Source: Phascolarctos cinereus
Taxonomy: Eukaryota > Chordata > Mammalia > Diprotodontia > Phascolarctidae
Direction: 5' to 3'
DNA length: 64,000 bases
Assembly (NCBI RefSeq): GCF_002099425.1
Contig: NW_018343990.1
Coordinates: 1,488,001 to 1,552,000, forward strand
Program-made: the position numbers and the translations under genes
The notes under the pieces: generated by a model
What the model was told of the DNA's origin: nothing
The model's database searches: none
The model's input: only the letters and a program-made list of their open reading frames with translations
In this document: positions 1 through 10,530 of the stretch, one piece after another
Layout: every line of letters starts with the position of its first letter
How positions within the stretch are numbered: the stretch's first letter is position 1

Positions 1-815
1 CCAATAGATAAGTGGTCAAAGGAACATTTTTAAAAGCATTCAAAAAGAGTAGAAAACTGAACAACCATTCCCCAAATGGCCTAGTAAGAAAAATGCAAAC
101 TTAGAAGACTCACCTCACATTCATCAAATTGGGAAAAACGATAAAAGATGGAAGTGTAATAGATTTTGGAGGGACTGTTGAAAGACAGAGACATCTATTT
201 GCCGCTGATAGAGCTGTGAATTAGTCCAACCATTCTGGATATCACTTTTAAATTATAAGAAAAGTCACTAAGCTGATCATTCTCTTTGTCTCAGCAATCC
301 CACCGCCTGGCACATACCCCTAAGAGACATGGGGCCCCTTATACCAAAATAGTCATAGCAGCACTTTTTGTGCTAAGAAATAATGATTTGAGAATGACTA
401 AACACACAGGGTACAAACATAATGTAAAATTATTGCAAATTTTAAAAAATCTGGATATTAGGAATTCAGAGAAGCATTAGAGGATTTACATGAATTGCTA
501 TAGAGTGAAGTAAGAGGAACTAGAACAACACATACAATGACCACAGTAATGAAAATGAAAACAACACTGAATGATAGTCACGCTCTCCATAATTACAACC
601 ATAGAGAGCAGATAATTAAATACACCATGGAAGACTCAGAATGAAGACTGTTGAATATTGTCTCAGTTTCAGTCACTACATTGGTTTGTTATACTTAATT
701 TTTTTTCTGTGTTACAAGGGAAAGTCTGATGGGGTTTGGGAGACCTAGGTTGTGTATTGGAACAATGGCTGATGTAAGAGCAACCAAAAAATTGATTTAA
801 AAGAAGGGGGGGAGT
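1..815 (+). mobile_element. L1 3' portion (ORF2 C-terminus and 3' UTR), decayed
   Basis: The stretch follows the marsupial L1 3' end in order: the ATAAGTGGTCAAAGGA region, the TCCAACCATTCTGGA region, then a short peptide IVIAALFVL near 340-375 that matches the IAALF motif near the L1 ORF2 C-terminus, then a 3' UTR-like stretch. The longest open frame is 64 codons, so it is dead. It continues off the left edge of the window. Confidence 0.75.
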
Positions 816-1129
816 AGTAAATGGTAAAAATGGAAAGTAAGCTAAAGGCTTTTCACTCAATAAACACACTATCTCCACATATGTAATTACTGGTTAACAA
901 TCAGAGCTCCAAATTGATCCGTTAATATGTTTATTAACAATAGTACAATAAACTCAGGAAATTAAAAACTCAAATAAAGCCTCTTCCTAAATTTATAGAC
1001 CTTGTAAATACATTTCTTCATTAGGCTGAATAATCTCAGGTTACAGCCACTAAGAAAGTAATGCAAAGTGGTGGTTTCTTTGGTTACAAAACTCAAAAAA
1101 GTATCTTATAACTTGCAACTGTGATATAG
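816..1129. other. unassigned intergenic DNA
   Basis: AT-rich single-copy-looking sequence. I see no open frame, repeat family or RNA gene in it. Confidence 0.5.
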
Positions 1130-1215
1130 TGGGTAGAAAGAAATTTGGACGTCAGGAAAACAGGTTCTCATTTAAACTCTGATACATACTAACTGTGTGA
1201 CTGGGAAAGTCACTT
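1130..1215 (+). mobile_element. MIR/CORE-SINE fragment
   Basis: A worn copy of the head and CORE region; the end reads CTAACTGTGTGACTGGGAAA followed by GTCACTTAAC, the usual CORE phrase. Confidence 0.55.
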
Positions 1216-1254
1216 AACGCTTACTTAATGTTAGTGTTACAGGCAGTCATCTAA

Positions 1255-1393
1255 GACTGCAAGGGCCCTACCTGGAATGTACTCCCTCCTCAGCTCTGTC
1301 TGATAAATCTGGAGTTTCCTTCAAAGTATGCCCCCATCCTGCATAAGGCCTTTCCTTATTATCTCCAGCTGTCAGTGCATCCCCCACAAATTA

Positions 1394-1459
<66 letters not shown>

Positions 1460-1595
1460 ATTGTCTCCCACAATACAACATAAGCTCTTAGAGGGTAGTG
1501 ACTTTTTCACTATTGTCTTTGCATCTTTAGCACCTAACAGAGTACCTGGCACGTAGTAGGCACTCAGTAAGTGGTGATTGGTTGATAAGTTGCAG
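1255..1595 (+). mobile_element. L2 3' end, split by a TG microsatellite
   Basis: Matches the L2 3' UTR: CAGCTGTCAGTGCATCCCCC, then AAGCTCTTAGAGGGTAGTGA, then GTACCTGGCACGTAGTAGGC and a TTGGTTGATA terminus. A long TG run sits in the middle. Confidence 0.8.
1396..1458. repeat. (TG)n microsatellite
   Basis: About 31 perfect TG units inside an L2 3' end. Confidence 0.97.
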
Positions 1596-1619
1596 AGTAA
1601 TTACAGTTCTGCATCTTCT

Positions 1620-2425
1620 CTTTAGTGTCTTATGCCCTCAGCTTTCCACTACTCCCATCACCTGCTGCCTTTGCTCCTACTTACCTGCTACTGAATGAAG
1701 CCGGAGAAAATCACAAAACCATGCCAACGGGGTCCACTACAAATTTATTTTACATCATTTCAACTGGGCCCTCCCTGTGGCAAGGAATTCCTTTTGCAAT
1801 TCCCTAATTGCCTCACTACCCCACTCTCCTTGGCAGTTTTGCAGCCCTCCTCAAACCTCCCATAGTTCCCACTCCCTCCACTCTCTCAGCAGAGAACATT
1901 GTTTCATATTTTGCTTCACAGAAATTGAAGCCATACCCTGAGAATAACCTTCTTCTCTCCTCCTCATCTCATATAATACAGTTGACTTCTGCCACTAATT
2001 CTTCATTCACCTCTTTCTCACTTGAAGAGGTGGCCCTTCTTGCTAAGGCAAACAGGAACAAATTATCTCATTCCATCTCATCTCCTCCATCATATTGACC
2101 CCTCTATCATTCCTATTCGCCCATTAATCTTTCATCTCTCCCTGTCTACTGGTTGCTTTCCAACTGCCTCCAAACATATCCACAACTCTTCCTTCCTCAA
2201 AAAAAAACCCCACCCCTCATTTTCTACATCCATCCCTGCTGGCTAGCCTCCCATTATGATATGGGCTCTTTGAGATCAGGGACTAGTTTGCCGTTGCTGC
2301 TGTTCTTTTGTTTGTGTTTTTGGGTTTGGTTTCGATTTTGCCTTTCTTTGTATCTCCAGAGTTTATCACAGTGCCCAGCACATAGTAGATGCTTAATACC
2401 TGTTTGTTGACCGATTGCATTGGTT
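1620..2425 (+). mobile_element. L2 LINE fragment (start of RT domain plus 3' end)
   Basis: Frame 2022-2246 contains DPSIIP and LSLSTGCFPTASKH followed by a KKP stretch, matching the N-terminal RT region of L2 (SIIP, LSLSTGSFPTA). From about 2240 the copy jumps to the L2 3' end, with CAGTGCCCAGCACATAGTAG at about 2371. The central RT region is missing, so it is an internally deleted, inactive copy. Confidence 0.8.
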
Positions 2426-3684
2426 CAAGGAGCTTCTCACCAATGAATTTGCAGGTCTGGTACAAAAATAAAATGACTTATATTATGACAACTGCCAAAA
2501 ACTGCTTTGGTGGTATATAGCAGACTTATGCAAAGGAAAACAGAGAGGAATGGTGGGTGGGGCAGGAAACATTGCAATACCAGGGAATTGAGAGATCAGC
2601 ATACAGTACTTCTCCTCAAAGTCAGTTTGACCTCACTTCCTAACTTTCTGATCATTGACTGTAGTAACCCAAGAACTACAGGCCATACCCAATTGGGTTG
2701 GTTAGGAGTTGTTGGTTACAAAAGGAAGTTTTGCCCTCAGAGAAGAAGACACATTTTAGGAGGTTTAGAAACTGCACTTTGCAATGCAGTTCTTAATGCT
2801 CTAAATATTATTGAATCTGAATGTTGCCTTTCATTCCCTAACTTTCTTGTAACTACAGAAAACGGATATTAATCTACCATGCCTTTTTGACTATATGAGT
2901 AGAAGGCTGAAGTGTTTTGTTTTGTTCTAAATTACCCACAATTAAAATCAACACAAGTAATTATCTTAAGCAAAGTGGCTTGAACCCAACTGACCATCAG
3001 GCACATTAAGAACAAGGCAAGTAACACATACACACAGAGATAAAATTGGATTGAACTGGAGAGCAGGTGTTTCTAATGTACACAAAATGATTCATTCTTA
3101 GCATCTGAATGTTTAAAGTACCCCTATCCGTGCCTTGAAGATGTTGTATGATAGTTTCTTCTATAAACTCATAAACTCCATTTATAGTTCTGCTGGGAAA
3201 CCCTGAATGTTTTGATTACAAATTTAGAATGTTCATTCCATGGGGTCCCACTAAATCTCAGGCTAACAAGATCAATTCAGAATTGCCTTTTGCATGCACT
3301 GCCTGCTCCAGGAAGTAATTCAAGACATATGCTGCTAAGCTGTGGAAGAATGAAAAGGCCTGTTGTTGTTTTTTTAAACTAGGAGGCTTTTGACTGCAGT
3401 GACTTGCATGTTGGGTGACATTGAGTTCCCATTTCTACTTTTGCCTTCCTCTATCTAGTCAGAAAAGTCTGACAGGCCTTAAAAGACAGGCCATCAACAC
3501 ATCAATAAAAGTATAGGCCATTTTTCTTGCATTATTCATCAGCTCCTGCTGAAAATAGAATTGAAAGTCTTCTCATTCCTGGTATCACTTGTCATTGTGT
3601 CTTATACTTACATTGGTTCAATTTAAAAGACAATCCAGCTTTTGAAAAGAACATATTTTGTATCACAAACTAAAAGGTCTAAAG
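2426..3684. other. unassigned stretch with a 121-codon open frame
   Basis: No repeat family recognised. An ATG-initiated frame at 2507-2872 (+) encodes 121 residues without a motif, signal peptide or membrane segment that I recognise; it is most likely chance. The rest holds no usable frame. Confidence 0.4.
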
Positions 3685-3800
3685 ACTTGTTTCAATCAAT
3701 CAACAAGCAATTATTAGGTGCCTCCTATTTGCCAGGCACTGCTTTAGATTCTGGAAAAATTGAACACAAAAATGAGGCAGTCTTTTACTTTCATGATTAA
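3685..3800 (-). mobile_element. L2 3' end fragment
   Basis: Reverse L2 terminus: CAATCAATCAACAAGC, then TGCCAGGCACTG and a decayed remainder. Confidence 0.65.
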
Positions 3801-3984
3801 AGATGGGGGCCTGGGGAACTGTTTAGGGTTTTTATCTTTGTGTATCTGCTGCCTACTACAGTGACTTGCACATTATGAGAAGGTGTATGATTTCAATAGC
3901 ATGACAAACTCCTGGTATGGAAATGCCTTCCACCATTACAGAACCAGTAACTTGCCAATAATGTATACTTTTAGAGACTCAGTT

Positions 3985-4095
3985 GGAGTGCTGAGAAATT
4001 AAGTGACTGCATACTACTGTGGGTCAGAAGCCAGCCTTGAATCCATGTCTTTCTAAAGTCTCTAAAGCCAACATTCTATTCTCTATAGTTTATTT
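3985..4095 (-). mobile_element. MIR-type CORE-SINE fragment
   Basis: Reverse CORE and head: GAAATTAAGTGACTGC, CCTTGAATCCATGTCTTTCT, then a decayed head. Confidence 0.5.
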
Positions 4096-4431
4096 CCTCT
4101 GAATGCAGCATACTGTCAATTAAAAGCGGTTGTCATTTTTTGCTTTTTTTTTTAAGTGCAAGACTGACAAGTCATATATGGGTGATTCACCCACAAGGTA
4201 AAATGCACCTATTCCAGGATCAGCTGAAGATGAAATGAGTTTCTGCCAAATTTCATCTCTCTTGCTTCACCCCCTAGTGGCAACCCAAGGAACTTCACCA
4301 ACCCCAGAAGTCCACACCTTGTAGAATCGTCACCATGGAAATTTGCCCAGCCTGCTGGGGATAGGTAAATCTAACTCTGTTTGCTTAGACTATTCATCAA
4401 CTTGAATGATTCTTTTAATGAACTCATTCAA
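4096..4431. other. unassigned intergenic DNA
   Basis: No open frame or repeat family recognised. It is moderately GC-rich for the window at 4260-4360. Confidence 0.4.
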
Positions 4432-4505
4432 CATCTTCAAGCAGATGCTGGATGACCATTTATCAGGTCTGTTACTGTAGAAAGGCTTCAGGTATGGGTT
4501 GGATT
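4432..4505 (+). mobile_element. L3/CR1 ORF2 C-terminal tail fragment
   Basis: Reads FKQMLDDHLSGLL followed by the L3 3' phrase GGTATGGGTTGGATT. This is the FKQRLDDHLSG end of the CR1-clade ORF2 protein. It is cut at its 3' side by a hAT-like element. Confidence 0.6.
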
Positions 4506-4735
4506 CAGTGGTGGTGTGTTGGAGCATTTGGGGAGAGCCAATTGTCAGATTTTCAATGTCAGAATTTATATATCAGAAATTGGTAATTGCTATAAATCAG
4601 AGTTGATTTGTTGATTTCTAGATTTAAGAAAGTGATGGAGAAAATGTTAATAAGAATGCAGATTAAACTTAAAGGTGTGTTGTGCCTACAGCTTTTTTAA
4701 GAGAGCTGATTGTTAAATATTGACCAGCATGTCCC
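4506..4735. mobile_element. hAT-like short DNA element (family C, copy 1)
   Basis: Begins with a CAGTGGTGGTGTGTTGGAGC-like terminus and shares a body with the copy at 25371-25618: GAGAGCCAATTGT, AAATCAG..TTGATTTGTTGAT, CTAGATTTAAGAAAGTGATG, AATGCAGATTAAACTTAAA. Short, without coding sequence, so a non-autonomous element. The hAT assignment is from terminus style only. Confidence 0.5.
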
Positions 4736-4909
4736 TGCATGTAAGTCCACATCTGTGATAATATAATGCTAATAATATCTCTGGCATTTTTTAAGTTAGG
4801 TTAAGGGACTGGTGTGACTAGCTTAGATAAATTGATATTGTCCTATTCAGAACTTAGTTTGGTGCAATCTTTTCCAGCCATGTCTTCAGATTCACTTTTT
4901 AAAAAAATT

Positions 4910-5000
4910 TCAGGTATTTGGTTTTCTCTGCATCTTGTGCTGTACATCCCTAGAGTTTAGCTCAGTGCTCTCTGCCTAGTGTTGGCACTTAAATACTTGA
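4910..5000 (+). mobile_element. L2-like 3' fragment
   Basis: Worn match to the L2 end: CATCCCTAGAGTTTAGCTCA, then GTTGGCACTTAAATACTTGA. Weak. Confidence 0.4.
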
Positions 5001-5289
5001 TGATAATGTTCTTCTAAGCACTATTAACCAGAATGAGTAAAGGGGAACTTATGTTGGTTGGATTATGTGACTGGTAAGGTCCTTTTCATTGCTCAAATGA
5101 TATTAGGGAGGAAAGGCATATATGCAAAAATATAAACAATGAGTTAAATGACAGAATAGAAAGGCAAGGGTAGTCAGTATATGCTTAACTGACCAGTTAA
5201 AAGATTTTATATTATATTAAATGCTTTGAAAACTTTAACATGCTATAAAAATGTTCATTGTTATTATATCACTATTTTCATTTTGTCCA

Positions 5290-7010
5290 ATGGAGTTCAA
5301 ATATAAATAACCTAGAGACAAGTCGTCATCTTGCTATTATTCTCTTATATGTCATGTTCTGAAAACTGCTGCATATGTAGATGAAATAAATGCTTTTTGT
5401 AATTGAATAAAAAACATTAAGGTCAGGTTGCTTGGAATGCAGCCCAAAGCGAGTGGTAAACTCCATCTAAGACTAAATACGACTATGAGACCAATAGGGA
5501 AAGTTGAACAGAACTTTGAAGAGAGAGTTCTAAGCTCACTGAAAGCCTCTTCTGTACAACTCCAGTAATAGGATAACAGGGAAGATGTGTACCTCATTAT
5601 GTTCCCACATTATTTTGATTTCTGAAGCTACATATCTATATTTTGATAGCTTTTTGTTCCATTAAGTTTGAAGATAATAAGTAGTTGGTAAAGCAGCCTC
5701 TATTTAAAACTTTCTTAAGTTTTTGTGGATTGGTGTTTTGTCCTGATAATTGTGGGCAACATTTTAGTCTGTGATAATGTTCTAATTCCTATACCATAAT
5801 GGATTGAGTTCACAAGGGAAATTTTGAGGACTGTATTTGGCATCTGGAAATTTTTCATCTATTAGTCCTTGAAAGATAGCAGGCTTCTGGTATATGATTC
5901 TAGCTGCCAGATCATTTCTTGCTAGGCATTTGGTAGGTGCTAAATGTTTTCAACCTACAATGATGTGTTATACAATTTCTCCTATTTTTTTTTTTATAAA
6001 CTCTGCAATGATCACTTAATCTAAGCTTCTTAAAGATAATCCTTGAATTGCTAAAGAAATGACTGGTCCTGGATTGCCTTCAAAACCCTCAGGTTCTACA
6101 AACAAATCTGTATGATTCACTCATTTGTCTGATGCTCCCTTGTCAAAATATCCTTGACTAGATCCAATGTGGATGTCTGCCATGAACAGCCTTTTGATTC
6201 TCCCCTTGGATCTTACGCATTTTATTGTGTTGTTGTTCAGTGATGTCTCATTCTCCATGACCCCATTTGAGGTTTTCTTGGCAACGATACTGGAGTGGTT
6301 TTCCTTTTCCTTCTCCAACTCATTTTACAGATGAGGAAACTGAGGTAAACAAGGTTAAGTGACTTGTCCAGTGTCACATAGCTAATAAAGGTCTGAGGAT
6401 GGTTTTGAACTCAGGAAGATGAGTCTTCCTGATTCCCAGCCCAGTGTTCTATCCACTGTGCCATCTAGCTCCCTACGCATTTCATAGGCTCTGTCTGAAG
6501 GAAATTGATTTTGGTTACATTCAACAAATCCAATGGCGTGTACCTGTTATTAACCTTTATTATTACTAAGTAAAGGGCTGTTTGCTTATCCCAAAATTAT
6601 TCTGAAGTTTTTTGACCTGTTCAACAGATATTCTGAGGATACCTATCAATCCTCTTTCTTCTTTTTGTCAAGGAAGTGTTAAGTTTTCATTAGCTGCCTA
6701 GGGATGTTGGGACTTCATTAGAATTTCATGGATTTTTGGAATATTTCTTCAAATCTATTCACGCATCCTTTTATGGTTGCAAATATATGCCTTCAGTCTG
6801 GTATTACACAGGTGTTAATTGCTTTAAATGTGTTCTCATTGAGCTTTGATTTCAGGATGCCAGTAAATCTCTTAACATATTAACATACTATTAACATATT
6901 AAGCCATAGCTTTCTTCTTGATAGTTTTATGTTCAACATGAATGTCTCGTTAATATGTATTGCCTTTGTCCCTTAAATTATTTTTATAATTAATGTCTTG
7001 TTGCTCTCAT
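5290..7010 (-). mobile_element. R2/R4(Dong)-like LINE fragment, copy 1
   Basis: On the minus strand the pieces read, in order: an ILKSKLN..FKAINTC stretch near 6860-6800, resembling the KSKL..K.INTWAIPV region after the RT core; RIKRLFMADIH then FDKGASDK (6200-6121), resembling ALHG..VDKEASN; HTDLFVEPEGF; then a region parallel to copy 2. The 3' end is near 5290. The order matches LINEs with a C-terminal CCHC finger and restriction-like endonuclease (R2/R4/Dong). Many stops and shifts make it inactive. A Mar-1 SINE interrupts it at 6223-6473. Clade-level naming is tentative. Confidence 0.5.
6223..6473 (-). mobile_element. Mar-1 CORE-SINE with 9-bp TSD
   Basis: Full reverse Mar-1: RTE-like tail (TGTTGTTGTTCAGTGATGTC, CTCCATGACCCCATTTGAGG, CTGGAGTGGTTTTCC), CORE (CAGATGAGGAAACTGAGG, GTTAAGTGACTTGTCC) and tRNA-like head. 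The 9-bp target-site duplication TACGCATTT flanks it at 6214-6222 and 6474-6482. It sits inside the R4-like LINE. Confidence 0.9.
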
Positions 7011-7014
7011 CTTT

Positions 7015-7857
7015 TAGTAATTGGATTCAAAGAGAAACAGTCCTGACACAAGTCAATATCCTGCTATTATTTTATATTCCATTTTCTGCAGATGATTGCA
7101 TAGATGGATAAAACAATTGCTTTATGTAGTTGAATAAAAAGTATCAGGATTTCAGATCATCCTGTTTGAGCTCCCTGAAAGCATCCTCAGGCAATTCAAG
7201 CAGCAGGCAAGACAGCAAGGATTATATGTACATCTTTCTATTCCCACACAATCTTGATCTCCTGGGTCAGGTTGCTAATCTCTTAACTTTTCATTCCGTA
7301 TAGCTCAGAGATTGAGTACTTGGTATGATGACCTCTATTAAAAATATTTTTTAAGATTTCTTTATGAATCAATGCTATATCAGGCAGGGCAATTGTGGGC
7401 AAGTTTACAACATGATAATGCCCCAGTTTCAGTACAGTTTTTTGTTGAATTATATAAGATATTTTGAGGACTGTATTTACAAATGTAAAAGGAAATGTCC
7501 ATATTTACAAATGTAAATGTATGGAGATTTTCTTTGTCTTTCAGACCATGAAAAAAAATAATAAGCCTACAATGCTTACTTCTAACCACCAGATCATGTC
7601 GTGCTAGATAGTCTATTAAATTTTTGCAGCCCACAATGATATGTTGCATAGCACTGTTGAGCAACAACTTCACTATTTCTTTGCAGCTGGGTTCCTTAGG
7701 GATAAGCCTTTTACAATTGCTAGTGGCAGCGAAGTGATCTGGTCCTGAATTATCATGGTAAAGCCTTCCTTTTCCACAAACAAATCTGCATGATTTAGAC
7801 TTTCTAGACTTGTCAACTTACTGTTAGCTGGATTCATGTAAGGCACTAACATTTTAG
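7015..7857 (-). mobile_element. R2/R4(Dong)-like LINE fragment, copy 2
   Basis: The minus strand carries SLNHADLFVEKEGFTMIIQD (7810-7751), then MQHIIVGCKNL (about 7645-7613), the His and Cys end of a CCHC finger, then LARHDLVV, then YICKYSPQNILYNS, AHNCPA (the RPD site of the endonuclease, changed) and a decayed tail. The 3' part aligns along its length with copy 1 (shared GTTGAATAAAAA, TTTTGAGGACTGTATTT, CACAATGAT). Two frames of 82 and 97 codons remain; the protein is broken. Confidence 0.55.
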
Positions 7858-8114
7858 TTGGGCAGCTAGGTGGCACAGTGAATAGAATGCCAAGCCTGGA
7901 GTCAGGAAGACCTGAGTTCAAATCTGGCCTCAGACACTTCCTAGTTGTGTGACCCTGGGCAAATCACTTGACCCTATTTGCCTCAGTTTTCTCACCTGTA
8001 AAATGAGCTGGAGAAAGAAATGGAAAAGCACGCAAGTATCTGTGCCAAGAAAACCCCAAAAAGGGGTCACAAAGAGTTGGACATGACTGAAAACAAGTCA
8101 ACAACAATAACAAA
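7858..8114 (+). mobile_element. Mar-1 CORE-SINE
   Basis: Full-length forward copy: GGGCAGCTAGGTGGCACAGT head, GAGTTCAAATCTGGCCTCAG, CTAGTTGTGTGACCCTGGGC, GTAAAATGAGCTGGAGAAAG, and the RTE-like tail AAAGAGTTGGACATGACTGA ending in AACAACAATAAC. It interrupts or abuts the 5' side of the R4-like LINE copy 2. Confidence 0.9.
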
Positions 8115-8530
8115 CATATCACAGTTACTTTCAGGGCAGGTTTATTATGCTGTTGATTCACACTAAGACTCAATCTAGAACCTACTAACACATGTGCCCT
8201 ATTTACCAAACTGTCTCAGAAAAGAAACAATGCACCAGCCACTGAGACCACCACAAGTCCAGACACCAGGCTTCTTCCTAGTAGGAACCTGCCCTAGACC
8301 ATAACTTCAAGCACTGAGCTTTTCATTGTCAACTATAGACCCAGTAGTAGGACTTCAGACACCAGGACTGAGTCACCATCTTCTGATAGTGCATCGTCTC
8401 CAGATGTTATGGAATAAAGTAGAGAATTTGGCTGAATGAAAATCTAGTCACATGTCTGATATATTTACTGATTCGAGGACAAACCCAATCTCCCTTCATC
8501 CCTGGCATTTGTAAAAAGAACTGATGTTAA
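8115..8530. other. unassigned intergenic DNA
   Basis: No recognisable repeat or open frame. Confidence 0.4.
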
Positions 8531-8534
8531 TTTA

Positions 8535-8845
8535 CACAGTAATAACAACATTCTAAAGACAACTTTGAAAGACTCAAAAATGCTGACCTCAATACCTAGC
8601 CATGATTCCAGAGCACCTACGATAAAAACATGCTATTCAATACCTAGCAAAGAGGTTAGGGACTCAGGGTGCACATTGAAACATATTTTGGGGGCGTGGT
8701 CCATACAAGAATTTGCTTTACTTAACTGGGCAAATTTGATAGAAGGGTTTTGTTTTTCTTTTGTTTTTAGTGGTGACAGGGTTGGAGAGGGAAGGTCATA
8801 GATTTTTGTTGATTGAAAAAATATTTTAAAAGTAAAAACCATGTA
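8535..8845 (+). mobile_element. L1 3' UTR fragment (subfamily with AATAACAACATT motif)
   Basis: Matches the marsupial L1-type 3' end: AATAACAACATTCTAAAGAC, AACTTTGAAAGACTCAAAAA, AGAAGGGTTTTGTTTTTC, ending in an A-rich tail near 8830. The same family recurs at 51735-52215. Confidence 0.6.
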
Positions 8846-8869
8846 GTAATAATATTTAATTTTAAAAAG

Positions 8870-9500
8870 ACCTAAAACAGGAAAGAATCTATATATTCAA
8901 ACATATTTATAGCAGCTCTTTTTGTGGTGGCAAAGAATTGAAAATTGAGGGGATTCCATCAATTGAGGGATGACTGAACAAGTTATAGCATATGGTTGTG
9001 ATGGAATACTATTGCGTTATAAGAAATGATGAGCAGAATGCTTTCAGAAAAACCTGGAAGGGCTTACATAAACTGATGCAAAGTGACACAAGCAGAACCA
9101 GAACATTACACAGTTACAACAATATTGTATGATCAACTGTGAATGACAGCTATTCTCAGCAATACAATAATTTAAGACAAGTCTGAAGGACTTATGATGA
9201 AAAATGCTATCCACGTTCAAAGAAAGAACAATGGAGTCAGGGTAGATCAAAGCACACATTTTAAACTTTATTTTTCTTGTTTGTTTTGTTTTTTTCTGTC
9301 TGTGCTTTCTTTCACATGACTATATGGAATTTGCTTTGCATGACTGTATATGTATAACCTGTATCAAATTATTTGCCTTCTCAGTGGTGGGGGAGAAGAG
9401 GAAGAGGGAAAGAATTTGAAACTCAATTTTTTTAAAAAACAAATGTTAAAAATTGTTTTTACATGTAATTGGGGAAAAATAAAATATATTTTTTTAAAAA
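8870..9500 (+). mobile_element. L1 3' end
   Basis: Close match to the marsupial L1 consensus: TATTTATAGCAGCTCTTTTT, GGAATACTATTGCGTTATAA, AAATGATGAGCAGAATGCTT, GAAAAACCTGGAAGGGCTTA, TGTATATGTATAACCTGTAT, then ACATGTAATTGGGGAAAAAT and an AATAAAATA tail. ORF2 C-terminal codons are present but broken. Confidence 0.88.
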
Positions 9501-9504
9501 TAAC

Positions 9505-9941
9505 TAATACTGCCCATGATCATCCAGGATCCTGGAGGGTAGAATATACATATAACTAGTAGACTCATCTGGTAATACTGCTTTTGGTCATGAACTTGGT
9601 AGGTCTAGTACTCCTTGGGCCATTGATGTTGCACTGGCTGCAAAACCTGACCTAGTTTCCAACTCCCAGAACTTGGAGCTCAGTCTCTGCACTTTTGAAA
9701 TTTCCTAGGTGGAGATTCCATTTCCTGTACCTGAAACAGAAGAAAACAAGTAAAAAAAGCTAAGGAGGCCCTATTTCTTGGAGGCTATTTGGCCTCAGTG
9801 CAGGAAGACCCTGCCTGCACCCCTTCCCCTTCAAACATGGTTCATTGGACACCATCACATCACCAAAGTTCAGGTGAAGGCAGTGAGGCCAAGAACAGCC
9901 AAGAGCAGGCTAAACTGCCAAAGCTGAAAAACCTTTTAGAA
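9505..9941. other. unassigned stretch upstream of a SINE
   Basis: No family recognised. The open frame that starts at 9789 runs into the SINE, so it is not evidence of a gene. Confidence 0.4.
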
Positions 9942-10093
9942 GGGCAGCTAGGTGATGCAAGGGATACAGCACCTGCCCTGGAGTCAGGAGGACCTGAGTT
10001 CAAATCCCGCCTCAGACACATAACACTTACTAGCTGTGTGACCCTGGGCAAGTCACTTAACTCTACCGCCTAGCCAAAAAAAAAAGAAAGAAG
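9942..10093 (+). mobile_element. short tRNA-headed poly(A) SINE (WSINE1/SINE1-like), 16-bp TSD
   Basis: GGCAGCTAGGTGATGCAAGG head, GGAGTCAGGAGGACCTGAGT, ACTTACTAGCTGTGTGACCC, TACCGCCTAGCC and an A-rich tail. The near-perfect duplication GAAAAACCTTTTRGAA lies at 9926-9941 and 10094-10109. L1-style integration. Confidence 0.92.
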
Positions 10094-10109
10094 GAAAAAC
10101 CTTTTGGAA

Positions 10110-10374
10110 TGCCTCCAAAGCCAATTTAAAAACCTCCCCTTCACCACGTAACCTACTAGAACCAGTTACAGAATGTCCACCTATGTTTCAGTCTCTCCAG
10201 AGCACTTCCCTTATATGTCAGTGTTCTTCTGGCAGTAGTTCCTTACCATCCACTCTCCCAAGTAGAGATGCCAACTCATATGGTCTAGGAATGCACCAGA
10301 CACTCCCCCTGACCTAACACACAAATGACTCATTCCTACAGGTTTGTAAAAAAATAAAAAGACCACCTCTCTAT
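10110..10374. other. unassigned intergenic DNA
   Basis: No repeat family or frame recognised; ends in an A-rich run near 10350. Confidence 0.4.
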
Positions 10375-10530
10375 CCACTGTACCATGCTGCCTCTCACAA
10401 CAACAATAATAGAAGCAACCTAATAACTGCTGTTAATGCAGTGCTAAATGTTGGTGTTAATGTAGTGTTTAAGGTTTATAAAACACTTGCACCAACCTTG
10501 TGAAGTATATTAGATGTGTGATGATTTGCA
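10375..10530 (-). mobile_element. MIR-type remnants
   Basis: CTCTATCCACTGTACCATGC is a reverse SINE head; the following GTTTATAAAACACTTGCACC resembles the MIR 3' region in reverse. Both are heavily worn. Confidence 0.4.

Noticed and set aside
6223-6473. tRNA-like sequences (SINE heads) as tRNA genes
   Set aside because: The heads of Mar-1 and other SINEs derive from tRNA but lack a full cloverleaf and are fused to CORE and LINE-derived tails. None stands alone.
9860-10051. Open frame with RVTQLVSVMCLRRDLNSGPP on the minus strand
   Set aside because: It is the translation of a SINE. The same peptide phrase recurs wherever this SINE is read through (36199-36399, 39751-40032, 58110-58210), so it is not a gene.
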